From NCBI RefSeq assembly GCF_012933465.1, contig NZ_JABBND010000011.1, forward strand, positions 124,001 to 188,000: a stretch of DNA of 64,000 nucleotides, written 5' to 3'. The translations under genes and the position numbers were made by a program. Source of the DNA: Actinomycetospora sp. TBRC 11914 (GTDB lineage: Bacteria; Actinomycetota; Actinomycetes; Mycobacteriales; Pseudonocardiaceae). The notes beneath the pieces are model-generated. The model was not told the DNA's origin, did not search any database, and saw nothing but the letters and a program-made list of their open reading frames with translations. Numbering within the stretch: position 1 is the first letter of the stretch; each line of letters starts with the position of its first letter. Positions 1-8,825 of this stretch are shown here, piece after piece.

Positions 1-679
1 GCGCCCCGGCCGCCCCGAGCACCGACCAGGCACGACGACACTGGGTGCGCAGCTCGGGGGCGCCACTCCCGACGAGGACCGTGGCGGCGGAGAGGTCCCC
101 GACCGACACGTCCGCGACGTCGACTCCCGACGCTCCGAGAGTGCTCCGCGCATGGCGTGTCACCCCCGCGGCGGCGAGGTCCAGCACGAGGACCGACCCG
201 TCCCGGGCACCGTCCACCACCGCCACGGACGCCGTCGCGCCCCCGACGACGTCGACCAGCTCGAGGGCTCCCTCCCGCGGGCCGCCCGATGCCACCGCCA
301 CCGCGGCACGGAGCTCGCCGCTCGCGAGCCCCGGCAGCCACCGGGCCCGCAGCTCGTCGGTGCCGTGCCGGGCCAGCCATCGGGCGGCCTCGGCGTGCTC
401 GGCGAGCACCAGTCCGTAGCCCGTCAGCCCGAGGCGCTCGCACTCCTGGGCCACGACGGCGTCGAACCGGGGGTCGTCGACGCCCGCGCCGCCGTGCTCC
501 TCGGGGACCGCGATACTGCCGATCCCTTGCGCAGCCGCCCGGGCGTAGGCACTGTCCGGGACCGCCCCGCGGGCGATCCACTCGTCCCAGCCCGGCGCGA
601 TCTCGCCCCCGAGGAACGCCGCGACGCTGTCCCGGAACGCCTCGTGGTCGGACTCGAAGGGCTCCGAGGGCTCCCCCAT
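1..679 (-). CDS. Acyl-CoA dehydrogenase, partial (C-terminus beyond left edge)
   Basis: Reading leftwards from ATG at 679, the frame stays open to the window edge, giving about 226 residues of an acyl-CoA dehydrogenase N-terminal and middle domain. The segment IAVPEEHGGAGVDD is the typical N-terminal signature of this family. The family oxidises acyl-CoA thioesters to 2-enoyl-CoA with FAD. The catalytic base region lies outside the window, so substrate class cannot be judged. Its ATG overlaps the TGA of the upstream enoyl-CoA hydratase by one base, so the two are translationally coupled as the last visible genes of the 5869-to-1 operon. Confidence 0.85.
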   Translation of the reverse strand, partial: MGEPSEPFESDHEAFRDSVAAFLGGEIAPGWDEWIARGAVPDSAYARAAAQGIGSIAVPEEHGGAGVDDPRFDAVVAQECERLGLTGYGLVLAEHAEAARWLARHGTDELRARWLPGLASGELRAAVAVASGGPREGALELVDVVGGATASVAVVDGARDGSVLVLDLAAAGVTRHARSTLGASGVDVADVSVGDLSAATVLVGSGAPELRTQCRRAWSVLGAAGA

Positions 680-1458
680 CAGCCGTCCACCCAGACCGGG
701 TCGCGCTTCTCCACGAACGCCCGGGCACCCTCGGCCGCGTCCCGGGAGGCGCGCACGGGGTCGGTGACCGCCTGCTGGCGTGCGAAGGCCTCCGCCACGG
801 GCCAGTCGATCGACTCGTCCAGGATCTGCTTGGCGCCCCGGACGGCCATCGGGGCGTTGCTCGCGATACGGCCCGCGAGCTCGACGGCGGCCTCCAGGGC
901 GCGGCCGGTCCTCGCCACCTCGGTCACCAGCCCGAGGCGCTCCGCCTCGTACGCCCCCACCGGCTCGCCGGTGAGCACCAGGTGCTTGGCCACGCTGCGG
1001 GGTACGCGTTGCGGGAGCCGCAGCACCCCCCCGGCGGCGGCGATCAGGCCCCGCTTGACCTCCGGCAGCCCGAACCACGCGTCCTCGGCCGCCACGATGA
1101 GGTCGCACGCCAGGGCGATCTCGAAGCCACCGCCGAGCGCCTTGCCCTCGACCGCGGCCACGACCGGTGTCCGGGGAGGCTTCTCGACGATCCCGAAGCC
1201 GCCGCGGGCCTCCGAGATCGGGCGCTCCTTCGTGGCGCTGAACGCCTTGAGGTCCATGCCCGCGCAGAAGAACCCGCCGGCGCCGGTGAGGACCGCGGCC
1301 CGGATGTCGCTGCGGCCGTCGATCTCGTCCCAGGCCGCCGAGATCGCTTCCGCGGTGGGACGGTCGACGGCGTTGCGGACCTTCGGCCGGTTGATCGTGA
1401 CGACCGCGACCGGACCGTCGACCTCGAGGTGGACGCGGGCGTCGGTCGCCGCGGTCAC
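679..1458 (-). CDS. Enoyl-CoA hydratase/isomerase (crotonase family)
   Basis: The 259-residue protein has the crotonase oxyanion-hole region (SGAGGFFCAGMDL-like) and both acidic positions expected for hydration: GGGFEIALACD and GLPEVKRG. It should hydrate a 2-enoyl-CoA made by the adjoining acyl-CoA dehydrogenase. Its start overlaps the stop of the SDR gene by four bases (1455-1458) and its stop overlaps the next start, so it lies inside a tightly coupled beta-oxidation operon. It resembles the crotonase at 49123-49941, with the same RRG/KRG...AAAGG segment, suggesting paralogues. Chain-length or ring specificity is unknown. Confidence 0.9.
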   Translation of the reverse strand: MTAATDARVHLEVDGPVAVVTINRPKVRNAVDRPTAEAISAAWDEIDGRSDIRAAVLTGAGGFFCAGMDLKAFSATKERPISEARGGFGIVEKPPRTPVVAAVEGKALGGGFEIALACDLIVAAEDAWFGLPEVKRGLIAAAGGVLRLPQRVPRSVAKHLVLTGEPVGAYEAERLGLVTEVARTGRALEAAVELAGRIASNAPMAVRGAKQILDESIDWPVAEAFARQQAVTDPVRASRDAAEGARAFVEKRDPVWVDG

Positions 1459-2219
1459 CGCGGGGCCATCCGGATGGCGCCGTCGAGCCGGATGGTCTCG
1501 CCGTTCAGCATGCCGTTGTCGATGATCGAGACGGCGAGCTTCCCGTACTCGTCGGGCTCCCCGAGCCGGCTGGGGTGCGGCACCGTCTTGGCCAGCGAGC
1601 CCCGGACCTCCTCGGACAGCCGCCCGAGCAGCGGCGTGTCGAACGTGCCCGGCGCGATCGTGTTGACCCGGATGGCCTTGCTGGCGAGATCCCGGGCCGC
1701 CACGATCGTCATCCCGACGATCCCGGCCTTGGCCGACGCGTAGGGAATCTGCCCGATCTGGCCCTCGAAGGCCGCGACCGACGCGGTCAGGGTGATGACC
1801 CCGCGGTCGCCGTCGAGCGGTTCGTTGGTCGCCATCCGGGCCGCGGCGAGACGCAGCACGTTGAACGTCCCGAACAGGTTGACCCCGACGACCTCCTCGT
1901 AGGTCTCCTGAGACCCGGGCGAGCCGTCCCTGGCCACCAGGCGGACCGCCCCGCCACGGCCGGCACAGTGCACGACGGCCCGGACCGGCCCTCGCTCGGC
2001 GGCGAGATCCAGTGCCGCGGTGATCTCCTCCTCGCTGCGGACGTCGGCCGCGGCGAACTGCGCGGAGTCACCGAGCTCCTTCGCGACCGCCTCGCCGTCC
2101 GACGACGGGAGGTCGACCAGCGTGACGTGGGCGCCACGCTCGAGGAGCCGCTTGGCCGTCGCGAGGCCGAGGCCCGACGCCCCGCCGGTCACGAGGGCGG
2201 AGATACCGGAGATGTCCAT
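1455..2219 (-). CDS. SDR, likely 3-hydroxyacyl-CoA dehydrogenase
   Basis: A 254-residue short-chain dehydrogenase with the cofactor motif TGGASGLG near the N-terminus, the Ser of LTASVAA and YASAK as the catalytic Ser/Tyr/Lys set. The overall look ([13 protein letters not shown] start, [10 protein letters not shown]) resembles type II 3-hydroxyacyl-CoA dehydrogenases of branched or steroid-like acyl-CoA degradation. It sits between thiolase and enoyl-CoA hydratase, which supports the 3-hydroxyacyl-CoA to 3-ketoacyl-CoA step. The ATG at 2219 was chosen because conserved SDR sequence begins directly after it; the longer open frame upstream has no family similarity. Confidence 0.88.
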   Translation of the reverse strand: MDISGISALVTGGASGLGLATAKRLLERGAHVTLVDLPSSDGEAVAKELGDSAQFAAADVRSEEEITAALDLAAERGPVRAVVHCAGRGGAVRLVARDGSPGSQETYEEVVGVNLFGTFNVLRLAAARMATNEPLDGDRGVITLTASVAAFEGQIGQIPYASAKAGIVGMTIVAARDLASKAIRVNTIAPGTFDTPLLGRLSEEVRGSLAKTVPHPSRLGEPDEYGKLAVSIIDNGMLNGETIRLDGAIRMAPR

Positions 2220-2263
2220 GATGGAGTGGGGAGTCCTCTCTGGGGGGTGGAGGAGCGGGCGGG

Positions 2264-3451
2264 CTAGAGCCGCTCGAGGATGGTCGCGTTCGCCATCCCG
2301 CCCGCCTCGCACATGGTCTGCAGCCCGTAGCGACCGCCGGTCTCCTCGAGCCCGTGCAGCATCGTCGTCATGAGGCGGGCACCGGAGGCACCGAGCGGGT
2401 GACCGAGGGCGATCGCCCCGCCCCGCGGGTTGAGCTTGGCGGGGTCGGCCCCGAAGTGGCCGGCCCACGCCAGGGGCACCGGCGCGAACGCCTCGTTCAC
2501 CTCGTAGTGGTCGAGGTCGTTCACGGACAGCCCGCTGCGCTTGAACACCTTCTCCGTGGCCGGGATCGGCCCGGTGAGCATGGTGATGGGGTCGTCCGAC
2601 GCCACCGCGAACGCGTGGAACCGGGCCCGGGGCCGAAGCCCGAGCTCGTTCGCCCGCTCCTCGCTCATGATGAGGATCGCGGCCGCACCGTCGGTGAGCT
2701 GAGATGAGTTCCCGGGCGTGACGTGCCAGCCCACCTCCGGGAACCGTGCCTCCATCTCCTCGGTGCGGAAGGCCGGCTTGAGACCGGCCAGCGACTCGGC
2801 GGTCGTCTGCGGACGGATCGTCTCGTCGGCGTCGACCACGGTGCCGTCGGGGGTGGTGACGGCCACGATCTCGCCGCTGAGGTCGGCCGCCGCCGCACGC
2901 TGGTGCGACTGCGCCGAGAACGCGTCGAGGGCGTCGCGATCGAACCCGAACTTGGCCGCGATCAGCTCGGCAGAGATGCCCTGGGGGACGAGGCCCGGAG
3001 CGTAACGATCGTTCACCGAGGGCCCGTACGGGTCCTGCCCGAGCCTTGAGGTGAACATGGGGATACGACTCATCGACTCGACCCCGGAGGCGACCACGAC
3101 GTCGTAGGCGCCGGCGATGACGCCCTGGGCCGCGAAGTCGGCCGCCTGCTGGCTCGAGCCGCAGGCCCGGTGCACGGCCGTCGAGGGCACGCTCTCGGGC
3201 AGTCCTGCCGCGAGCCATCCCCAGCGTCCGACGGGGCCGGACTGCTCCCCGACCTGGCTGACGCATCCGGTGATGACGTCGTCGACGATCGCGGGGTCGA
3301 TGTCGTTCCGCTCGAACAGGCGGGAGAAGACCTGCCCCAGCAGCTCGACGGGATGGATGCCGGACAGCGACCCGCCGGGCTTCCCGTCCTTCGGCGCCTT
3401 CCCCTTGCCCATTGGGGAGCGGACGGCATCGACGATCACGGCGTTGCGCAT
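2264..3451 (-). CDS. Acetyl-CoA acyltransferase (thiolase)
   Basis: The 395-residue protein is a full-length thiolase. The nucleophilic Cys is at about residue 97 in HRACGSSQQA. The C-terminal half carries the ALGHPLGASGAR histidine motif and the CEAGGMAN cysteine motif. It should cleave 3-ketoacyl-CoA thiolytically, closing the beta-oxidation cycle encoded by this operon. The start ATG at 3451 precedes the standard RNAVIVDAVRSP opening. It follows the NTF2-like gene by only 8 bp. Confidence 0.92.
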   Translation of the reverse strand: MRNAVIVDAVRSPMGKGKAPKDGKPGGSLSGIHPVELLGQVFSRLFERNDIDPAIVDDVITGCVSQVGEQSGPVGRWGWLAAGLPESVPSTAVHRACGSSQQAADFAAQGVIAGAYDVVVASGVESMSRIPMFTSRLGQDPYGPSVNDRYAPGLVPQGISAELIAAKFGFDRDALDAFSAQSHQRAAAADLSGEIVAVTTPDGTVVDADETIRPQTTAESLAGLKPAFRTEEMEARFPEVGWHVTPGNSSQLTDGAAAILIMSEERANELGLRPRARFHAFAVASDDPITMLTGPIPATEKVFKRSGLSVNDLDHYEVNEAFAPVPLAWAGHFGADPAKLNPRGGAIALGHPLGASGARLMTTMLHGLEETGGRYGLQTMCEAGGMANATILERL

Positions 3452-3459
3452 GGTTCTCC

Positions 3460-3912
3460 TCAGGCTCGGGAGGCCGCGACCTGCTCGGCGCAGGCGTGGG
3501 TGTCCCAGTAGAAGGCCCGCAGCTCGGTGACCTTGCCGTCGGCGAAGGTCCACATCTCCAGTGCCTCGTGCGGGATGGACTCCGACGCGCCGGGCGCGGT
3601 CCAGGTGAACTGCACGCGCGCCACGACCTTGTCCCCGTCGTCGATCATGTCGATCAGGGCGACCTCCCCCGGGCCACCGGCTCCGGGAGCGGTGGCCATC
3701 CCGGCGAACATCTTCCCCAGGCGCTTCGCCCCCTCGTGGGTGCCGCCGTAGGGGAGCGCGTCCGGGAACACCAGGCGCGCGTCGGGGTCGAAGTGGTCGT
3801 TCACGAGGGTGACGAGGGTGTCGGCCTCGCCCTTGCCGATGGCTTCGTAGAACTGCTGGACGATCCCCGACCCGCCACTGCGGGCGTTGTTGGCCGTCGT
3901 CGACTCGGGCAC
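3460..3912 (-). CDS. NTF2-like/SnoaL-type protein
   Basis: A 150-residue protein with the cone-shaped NTF2/SnoaL fold pattern: an N-terminal helix (IVQQFYEAIGKGEADTLVTLVNDHF), GGTHEGAKRLGKMF, and a strand-rich C-terminal half ending WTFADGKVTELRAFYWDT. The superfamily includes ketosteroid isomerases, polyketide cyclases and limonene-epoxide-hydrolase-like enzymes, so the reaction cannot be fixed from sequence alone. A GTG start at 3912 follows a GAAGGGGG ribosome-binding site; no suitable ATG exists. It is 20 bp after the ferredoxin gene and 8 bp before thiolase. Confidence 0.8.
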   Translation of the reverse strand: MPESTTANNARSGGSGIVQQFYEAIGKGEADTLVTLVNDHFDPDARLVFPDALPYGGTHEGAKRLGKMFAGMATAPGAGGPGEVALIDMIDDGDKVVARVQFTWTAPGASESIPHEALEMWTFADGKVTELRAFYWDTHACAEQVAASRA

Positions 3913-3932
3913 GCGGCCCCCTTCCTCGTTGG

Positions 3933-4127
3933 TCAGTCCTCGACGGTGATGGCCGCGACCGGGCAGAGGCGGGCCGCCATCACCACGTTCTCGCGCTGGT
4001 CCTCCGGCGGGCTGTCGTCGAGGAGGACCGCCACGTCGGAGTCGTCGTCGAGATCGAACACCTCCGGCGCGGCGAGGACGCACTCCCCGTGGGCCTCGCA
4101 CAGCGATTCGTCCAATGTCACCTTCAC
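3933..4127 (-). CDS. Small [3Fe-4S] ferredoxin, P450 partner
   Basis: A 64-residue acidic ferredoxin with Cys at 10, 16 and 55 in the pattern C-EAH-GEC...CP. The second cluster cysteine of a 4Fe type is replaced by His, as in actinobacterial P450-linked 3Fe-4S ferredoxins. It lies 26 bp downstream of the P450 gene, so it most likely delivers electrons to that enzyme. A reductase is not in this operon; the flavoproteins at 23608 and 50817 are candidates. Confidence 0.92.
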   Translation of the reverse strand: MKVTLDESLCEAHGECVLAAPEVFDLDDDSDVAVLLDDSPPEDQRENVVMAARLCPVAAITVED

Positions 4128-4153
4128 GGTGGTTCCTCCCTGTCGCGGGCTGG

Positions 4154-5404
4154 TCAGGCCGGCTTGACCGTGACCGGCAACGAATAGACCCCCCGGGAGT
4201 ACGCGTCGCGCACGTAGTCGATGTCGCCCGCCGGCTCGATGCTGCGGGTGCGCTGCATCAGCTCCTCGAGCAGGATCTTGATCTCCAGCGCGGCGACGTG
4301 CTTCCCCAGGCAGGTGTGTGGACCGCGCCCGAAGCTGACGTGCATGTTCGGGCTGCGGGAGAGGTCGAACGCGCGCGGGTTCTCGATGGCGCGCTCGTCG
4401 AAGTTCCCGGAGGCGAAGAGCATCGCCACGCGGTCACCCTCACGGATCGTCTTCCCGTGCATCTCGACGTCGCGGGTCGCCGTCCGCACCAGGTGGGTGA
4501 AGGGCGAGGCGATCCGCACGAATTCCTGGGCGACCGTGTCGGGCACGTCGGTGGCCCGCTCGCGCAGCCACGCCAGCTGCTCGGGGTTCCGCATCAGCTC
4601 GTGCATGCCGTGGCTGAGCGCGGTTCTGGTGCTCTCCGCGGCACCGCTGGCCAGCAGCGCGACGTTCCCCATCATCTCTTCCTCGGAGAGCGTCTCGTCG
4701 GCGGAGGCCTTGACGATCTGGGACATCACGTCCTCGCCCGGCTCGACCTTCCGCTTCTCCGCCAGCTCGGTCGCATAGACCATGAGCTCGCCGATCGCGA
4801 TCATGACGTCGTCGAAGGACGGAGTGATCCTGGTGTCGAACGGGGCGGCGAACTGGTCGACCCAGTGGAAGAACTTGGCTCGATCCTCCGGCGGCACGCC
4901 GAGCACGTCGCCGAGCGCCTCCATCGGCATCGCGTGGGCGATCTCGTCGACGAAGTTGAAGGTGCCCTTCTCGATCGCCCGGTCCACCACCATGATGGCG
5001 TAGTCGCGGAACTTCTGCTCCAGGCGCCTGACCACCTTCGGCGTGAACCCACGGCTGATCACCCCGCGGTTGCGCTTGTGGTCCTGCCCCGACATGGAGA
5101 GCATGGCCGGACTCCCGCCCATCGTGGGGTCGACGGGGGTCACCTTCCAGAAGTTCACGTACCCGCGGTCGGTCGCGAACGTCTCCGTGTCGCGGTCGAT
5201 GGTCCAGATGTCCTCGTTGCGACTGACGATCCAGAGCGCGTCGATCAGCGCCGGGTCGTCGAACTCCTGCCAGGAGCACGGCTCGTTGTCGCGGTACCAC
5301 TGGTACGTGTCCAGCGGCAGCCCGTAGGTGTCCGGGTTGCCGTTCGCATAGGTCTCCACATCGAGCAGTCCGAGCTCGGGACGGGTTCCGGCATCGATGG
5401 TCAT
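4154..5404 (-). CDS. Cytochrome P450
   Basis: The 416-residue P450 has the haem loop FGRGPHTCLGKHVA with the proximal Cys at about residue 365, an EFVRIASP K-helix region and a full C-terminal part. The I-helix reads LASGAAESTRT, so the usual A-G-x-[DE]-T acid/alcohol pair is Glu-Ser and the first Ala-Gly is Ser-Gly. The substrate is unknown; beta-oxidation, SCP2 and NTF2-like neighbours suggest hydroxylation of a lipid, terpenoid or steroid-like side chain before CoA activation. It starts 48 bp after the SCP2-like gene and is followed by its ferredoxin. Confidence 0.93.
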   Translation of the reverse strand: MTIDAGTRPELGLLDVETYANGNPDTYGLPLDTYQWYRDNEPCSWQEFDDPALIDALWIVSRNEDIWTIDRDTETFATDRGYVNFWKVTPVDPTMGGSPAMLSMSGQDHKRNRGVISRGFTPKVVRRLEQKFRDYAIMVVDRAIEKGTFNFVDEIAHAMPMEALGDVLGVPPEDRAKFFHWVDQFAAPFDTRITPSFDDVMIAIGELMVYATELAEKRKVEPGEDVMSQIVKASADETLSEEEMMGNVALLASGAAESTRTALSHGMHELMRNPEQLAWLRERATDVPDTVAQEFVRIASPFTHLVRTATRDVEMHGKTIREGDRVAMLFASGNFDERAIENPRAFDLSRSPNMHVSFGRGPHTCLGKHVAALEIKILLEELMQRTRSIEPAGDIDYVRDAYSRGVYSLPVTVKPA

Positions 5405-5452
5405 CGCGTTCTCCCTGGTTCCGGGCGGTGGTGGGGCGGCTCGGGACGGAGG

Positions 5453-5869
5453 TCAGGGCAGGAGATCTTCACGACCCGTGTCGGACAGGTGCTGCCGGTA
5501 CTTGGCGAAGGCGGGTGACAGCGCGGGCAGCAGGCCCATCAGCTTGGTCACCGGCCCCGCGACCACGACCTTCTTGCGGGCGAGCGCGACCGGGAGGTTG
5601 AGCTTGCCGAGCCAGAACTTGTGCCCGTCGTCGGCCGACATCGTGAGGTCGACGTCCGCCGCCCGCGAGGTCGCCTCCTCCCCGACGTGCAGGACAGGCG
5701 GGTCCACGGTGCAGTCCAGGAGGAAGTTCGCCTCGGGCTCGGTGTAGTTCACCTTGAAGGAGGTGTTCGCCTTGGCGAACTTGGGCCCCAGCTCCGGGTC
5801 GGTGATGATCCCCTTGAGGTAGGGCTCCATGACCGCGTACTGCTCTTCGGTCGAGCTGAAGACCGTCAC
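5453..5869 (-). CDS. SCP2-like sterol/lipid-binding protein
   Basis: A 138-residue SCP2-type protein: an N-terminal helical part (YLKGIITDPELGPKFAKANTSFKVNYTEPEA), a central strand region ending DLTMSADDGHKFWLGKLN, then a C-terminal segment that includes VVVAGPVTKLMGLLPALSP. The family binds sterols or acyl-CoAs. The start was set at GTG 5869 because AAGGAG lies 8 bp upstream; the longer frame to 5998 runs through the promoter region. It is first in the leftward P450/beta-oxidation operon and sits under a 25-bp palindromic element at 5923-5947. Confidence 0.82.
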   Translation of the reverse strand: MTVFSSTEEQYAVMEPYLKGIITDPELGPKFAKANTSFKVNYTEPEANFLLDCTVDPPVLHVGEEATSRAADVDLTMSADDGHKFWLGKLNLPVALARKKVVVAGPVTKLMGLLPALSPAFAKYRQHLSDTGREDLLP

Positions 5870-5922
5870 GCGCCGACTCCTTCGTCCGGGCCTCGGCGCC
5901 GCCGGCCGAGGTTCGAGCCAAC

Positions 5923-5947
5923 TTCTGAACCTAGCTGTCTCAATATA
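5923..5947. promoter_or_regulatory. 25-bp palindromic element, class 1, site A
   Basis: TTCTGAACC, four bases, then TGTCTCAATATA. The same 25-bp layout recurs at 15195, 18946, 23519, 33729 and 36817. It lies between the divergent SCP2-like and carotenoid-oxygenase genes, 54 bp from the first start. The TTGAG/CTCAA character of the halves suggests a dimeric repressor; the regulator is unknown. Confidence 0.65.
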
Positions 5948-6032
5948 CGAACGACCCGACGACGCGTCAACGATCCGGTGGAGCCGGAGGGTGTGCACGA
6001 CCGTCCGCGCCGCCGGCGCTCCTGGCGGGCCT

Positions 6033-6050
6033 CAGGAACGATCGTTTACA
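6033..6050. promoter_or_regulatory. AACGATCGTT palindrome, class 2 operator
   Basis: A perfect AACGATCGTT dyad at 6037-6046, about 60 bp upstream of the carotenoid oxygenase ATG. This promoter carries both the class 1 and the class 2 elements, as does the one in front of 36758. Confidence 0.6.
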
Positions 6051-6106
6051 TTGCGAGTGGGACCCGAGACGGCCCCGTCCATCGCCACGACCCCGAGGAG
6101 TCGACC

Positions 6107-7603
6107 ATGGGGTATCCGCTGCCGCGGGACACCGCGTTGTCCGGTCCGTTCCAGCCGATGCGGTTCGAGGCCACGGTCGAGGAGTGCATCGTCAGCGAGG
6201 GTGAGATCCCCCGCGAGCTCTGCGGTGGCTTCTACCGGACCGGCCCGACCTGGAAGCGCCCGACCAGGCAGGGGCCCAACCCGTTGCTCTCCATGGACGG
6301 GATGATCCAGGGGCTGGTGCTCGACAACGGCCGCGCCGACTTCCGCAACCGCTGGGTCCGTACCCCGAAGTACCAGCTCGAGGCCCGCCACGGCGGCACC
6401 GGGCTCTTCGAGTGGACCGACGGCGGCTTCGGGGACTGGCGCGACTTCGCCTACGGCGACGTCACCCGCGACAAGCTCACCACCGGCGTCCCGCAGGGCA
6501 CCGCCAACATCAACATCTTCCCCTTCGGCGACCAGATGGTCGTCTCCAGCGAGATCGGTGGCCCGCCGATCGGGATCGACCCGATCACCCTGGAGACCAC
6601 CGGCGTCGTGCCGTGGTCGACCAAGCTCTCGCCGGGCATCCACGAACCGGCGTCCTTCGGCGACTGCGCCTTCACCGCCCACCCCAAGTGGGACCACGAC
6701 ACCGGCACCCTCTACGGCTGGACCTACCGCGACACCGCCCCCTACGTGACCCTGCACAAGGTCGAGACCGACGGCTCGGTCGACTCCCGCGAACTCTGGG
6801 ACGCCCCCTACAACACCGTCGCCCACGACATCTGGCTGACCCCCCAGTGGATGGTCATGCCCTTCCAGCCCTTCCTCATCGACAAGGGCCGCCCGCTCAA
6901 GGGCCACGGCGTGTGGGAGTGGAACGAGGACCTGCCGATCGTCCTCGCGCTCATCCCCCGCGACGACATCCACGGCGACATCCGCTGGATCACCACCGAC
7001 CTGCCCGCGCAGTACGTCATGCACACGATGTCGGCCAACGTGACCGACGGGAAGCTCACCCTCGACGCGCCGATCTTCAACCGGCCGCCGTTCCCGTTCG
7101 ACCAGGACTTCACCGCCGGCGACGACGTCGCCCTGTTCTTCTCCATCGCCAAGAGCGAGCTCGGCCGCTGGACGATCGACCTCGAGACCGGCAAGGCCAC
7201 CAGCGAACAGCTCTCCGACCGCCCCTCCGAGCTGCCCAAGGTCGACGAACGCTTCTACGGCAAGGGCTACCGCTGGGGCTACCAGGTCGGCGGGGTCATC
7301 AAGCGCAAGGGCATGTCGATGAACAGCCTCGTCGTCACCGACATGCACACCCTGGCCGACCAGGAATACGTCATCCGCACCGACCAACCCGCCGCCGTCC
7401 TCGAATCCACCTTCGCCCCCCGCAGCCCCGACTCCCCCGAAGGCGACGGCTACATCATCGTCCCGGTGTCCTGGTGGGCCGACAAAACCAGCGAATACCA
7501 AATCTTCGACACCTACGACATCACCGCCGGCCCCGTCGCCCGCATCGAACTCCCCTTCCGCATGGGCTGGACCCCCCACGGCCACTGGAAGGACTTCCGC
7601 TGA
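6107..7603 (+). CDS. Carotenoid oxygenase (lignostilbene/apocarotenoid dioxygenase family), copy 1
   Basis: A 498-residue seven-bladed-propeller type non-haem iron dioxygenase. Candidate iron-binding histidines are in TAHPKWDHD, VAHDIWL, YVMHTMSAN and the C-terminal GWTPHGHW. Family members cleave C=C bonds of carotenoids, apocarotenoids or stilbenes with O2. The ATG at 6107 has GAGGAG six bases upstream. From 6138 to the stop, the DNA matches the gene at 12832-14328 apart from one block of substitutions around 6262-6291. It diverges from the SCP2/P450 operon and is monocistronic or leads the 7752-15125 genes. Confidence 0.93.
   Translation: MGYPLPRDTALSGPFQPMRFEATVEECIVSEGEIPRELCGGFYRTGPTWKRPTRQGPNPLLSMDGMIQGLVLDNGRADFRNRWVRTPKYQLEARHGGTGLFEWTDGGFGDWRDFAYGDVTRDKLTTGVPQGTANINIFPFGDQMVVSSEIGGPPIGIDPITLETTGVVPWSTKLSPGIHEPASFGDCAFTAHPKWDHDTGTLYGWTYRDTAPYVTLHKVETDGSVDSRELWDAPYNTVAHDIWLTPQWMVMPFQPFLIDKGRPLKGHGVWEWNEDLPIVLALIPRDDIHGDIRWITTDLPAQYVMHTMSANVTDGKLTLDAPIFNRPPFPFDQDFTAGDDVALFFSIAKSELGRWTIDLETGKATSEQLSDRPSELPKVDERFYGKGYRWGYQVGGVIKRKGMSMNSLVVTDMHTLADQEYVIRTDQPAAVLESTFAPRSPDSPEGDGYIIVPVSWWADKTSEYQIFDTYDITAGPVARIELPFRMGWTPHGHWKDFR
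6138..7603 (+). repeat. Direct repeat, copy 1 (carotenoid oxygenase body)
   Basis: Matches 12863-14328 at a constant offset of 6,725 bp. Bases 6292-7603 (about 1.3 kb) appear identical, including synonymous positions, as judged by identical translations in several frames on both strands. A divergent patch lies at about 6262-6291. Identity stops exactly after the TGA. No inverted ends or target duplications were seen, so this is not an insertion sequence. Confidence 0.92.
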
Positions 7604-7672
7604 GCCACCACCCCCCGGCGTGACCGACCCGATCCGCCCGTCGTCTGGACATCGGCGGCACCGGCCATCACG

Positions 7673-7707
7673 ATGACACTCGCTGCGGGTTTGAGAGTCA
7701 CTGTCAT
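7673..7707. promoter_or_regulatory. Weak inverted repeat upstream of luciferase-like gene
   Basis: ATGACA at 7673-7678 and TGTCAT at 7702-7707 face each other, and TTTGAGAGTCACTGTCA within it resembles half of the class 1 element. This is the only dyad in the 148-bp gap between the carotenoid oxygenase and the next gene. A regulatory role is speculative. Confidence 0.25.
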
Positions 7708-7751
7708 TTCGGTCCCGTCAGCCGCATCCCCGGCAGCACACAGGAGTGAGC

Positions 7752-8825
7752 ATGCGTCTCGGAGTGACCATCCCCAGCCGGACCGGCCCGATGGCCAACG
7801 TCGCCACCATGGCGGCACGCGCCGACGCCGCCGGCTTCGACGCCACGTGGGTGTACGAGGTCTACCGCAGCCCGTTCACGATGCTCGGGACCATCGCCCT
7901 GCAGACCGAGCAGGCCGCGCTCGGCACCGGGCTCGCAGCGGCCCTCCCCCGGAGCCCGTTCGAGACCGCCAACGCCGCCGCCGACATCGACGAGATGTCC
8001 GGCGGCCGGATGATCCTCGGCATCGGCACCGGGGTCCCCGAGTTCCTCCGCCGCTTCCACTCCACCGACACGAGCCACCCGCTCGGGCGGATGTCGGAGT
8101 ACATCGAGGTGCTCCGGCGCTCGTTCGACTACCTCAACACCGGCGACGCCGAGAAGTTCGAGGGCAAGCACTACACCTTCGACCCGCTGCGGATGAACCC
8201 GTGGGGGGTGCGCGAGCTCCCCCGCCCGCAGATCCCGATCTACCTCGCCGCGATGGGCCCGAAGCTCCTCGAGCTCTGCGGTCGCAAGGCGGACGGGTGG
8301 CTCGGCTACTTCGCGACGCCGGAGTTCATGACGGAATCGGTGACGCCGAAGATCGCCGCGGGCGCGGAGAAGGCGGGCCGCGACCGATCCGACGTGGAGG
8401 TGACGGTCTTCAACATCTGCTGCGTGCACCCCGATCGTGACGTCGCCATGGCCCGGGCCCGCCGCCAGGTCGGCTTCTACGTGGTCCACCCGGTGAGCGA
8501 CCCCGTGGTCGCGCTCCACGGGCTGACCGCGCAGGTAGACGAGCTGCGCTCCCGGATGCGCACCGAGGGGCTCGCCGCCTTCGAGCACACCGCCGACGAG
8601 CTCGTCGAGACCCTCAGCATCACCGGCACCCCCGAGGAGGTCCGCCAGAAGGCCGACCGCTTCCGCGGCGTCGTCGACCACCTCGCGCTGCACACCCCGT
8701 ACGTCCCGCCGTTCACCCCCGAGGAGAGCGAGGACGCCTTCGACCAGATCGTCGCGGCCTTCGGCAACCCCACCGGCGCCGCCCGGTCCACTGCGGCGGC
8801 CGCCGTGACCGTGGGGGCACGGTGA
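7752..8825 (+). CDS. LLM-class (luciferase-like, probably F420-dependent) oxidoreductase
   Basis: The 357-residue TIM-barrel protein opens MRLGVTIPSRTG and contains the family landmarks AADIDEMSGGRMILGIGTG and PQIPIYLAAMGPKLLELCGRKADGW. These are typical of luciferase-like monooxygenases and F420-dependent reductases of actinobacteria. Whether the cofactor is FMN or F420 cannot be decided by eye. ATG 7752 was preferred to the GTG at 7746 because AGGAG at 7742-7746 would overlap the GTG but sits five bases before the ATG. Its TGA overlaps the next GTG, beginning a coupled series to 12785. Confidence 0.9.
   Translation: MRLGVTIPSRTGPMANVATMAARADAAGFDATWVYEVYRSPFTMLGTIALQTEQAALGTGLAAALPRSPFETANAAADIDEMSGGRMILGIGTGVPEFLRRFHSTDTSHPLGRMSEYIEVLRRSFDYLNTGDAEKFEGKHYTFDPLRMNPWGVRELPRPQIPIYLAAMGPKLLELCGRKADGWLGYFATPEFMTESVTPKIAAGAEKAGRDRSDVEVTVFNICCVHPDRDVAMARARRQVGFYVVHPVSDPVVALHGLTAQVDELRSRMRTEGLAAFEHTADELVETLSITGTPEEVRQKADRFRGVVDHLALHTPYVPPFTPEESEDAFDQIVAAFGNPTGAARSTAAAAVTVGAR

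Noticed and set aside
1455-3266. A 603-codon SDR with a long N-terminal extension
   Set aside because: The extra part is a shadow of the thiolase gene; SDR homology starts at ATG 2219.
6032-7585. Long minus-strand open frame (517 codons) opposite the carotenoid oxygenase, and its counterpart at 12724-14310
   Set aside because: Val/Gly/Asp-rich antisense translation caused by the G/C third-position bias; no motif and no start signals. The real gene is on the plus strand.
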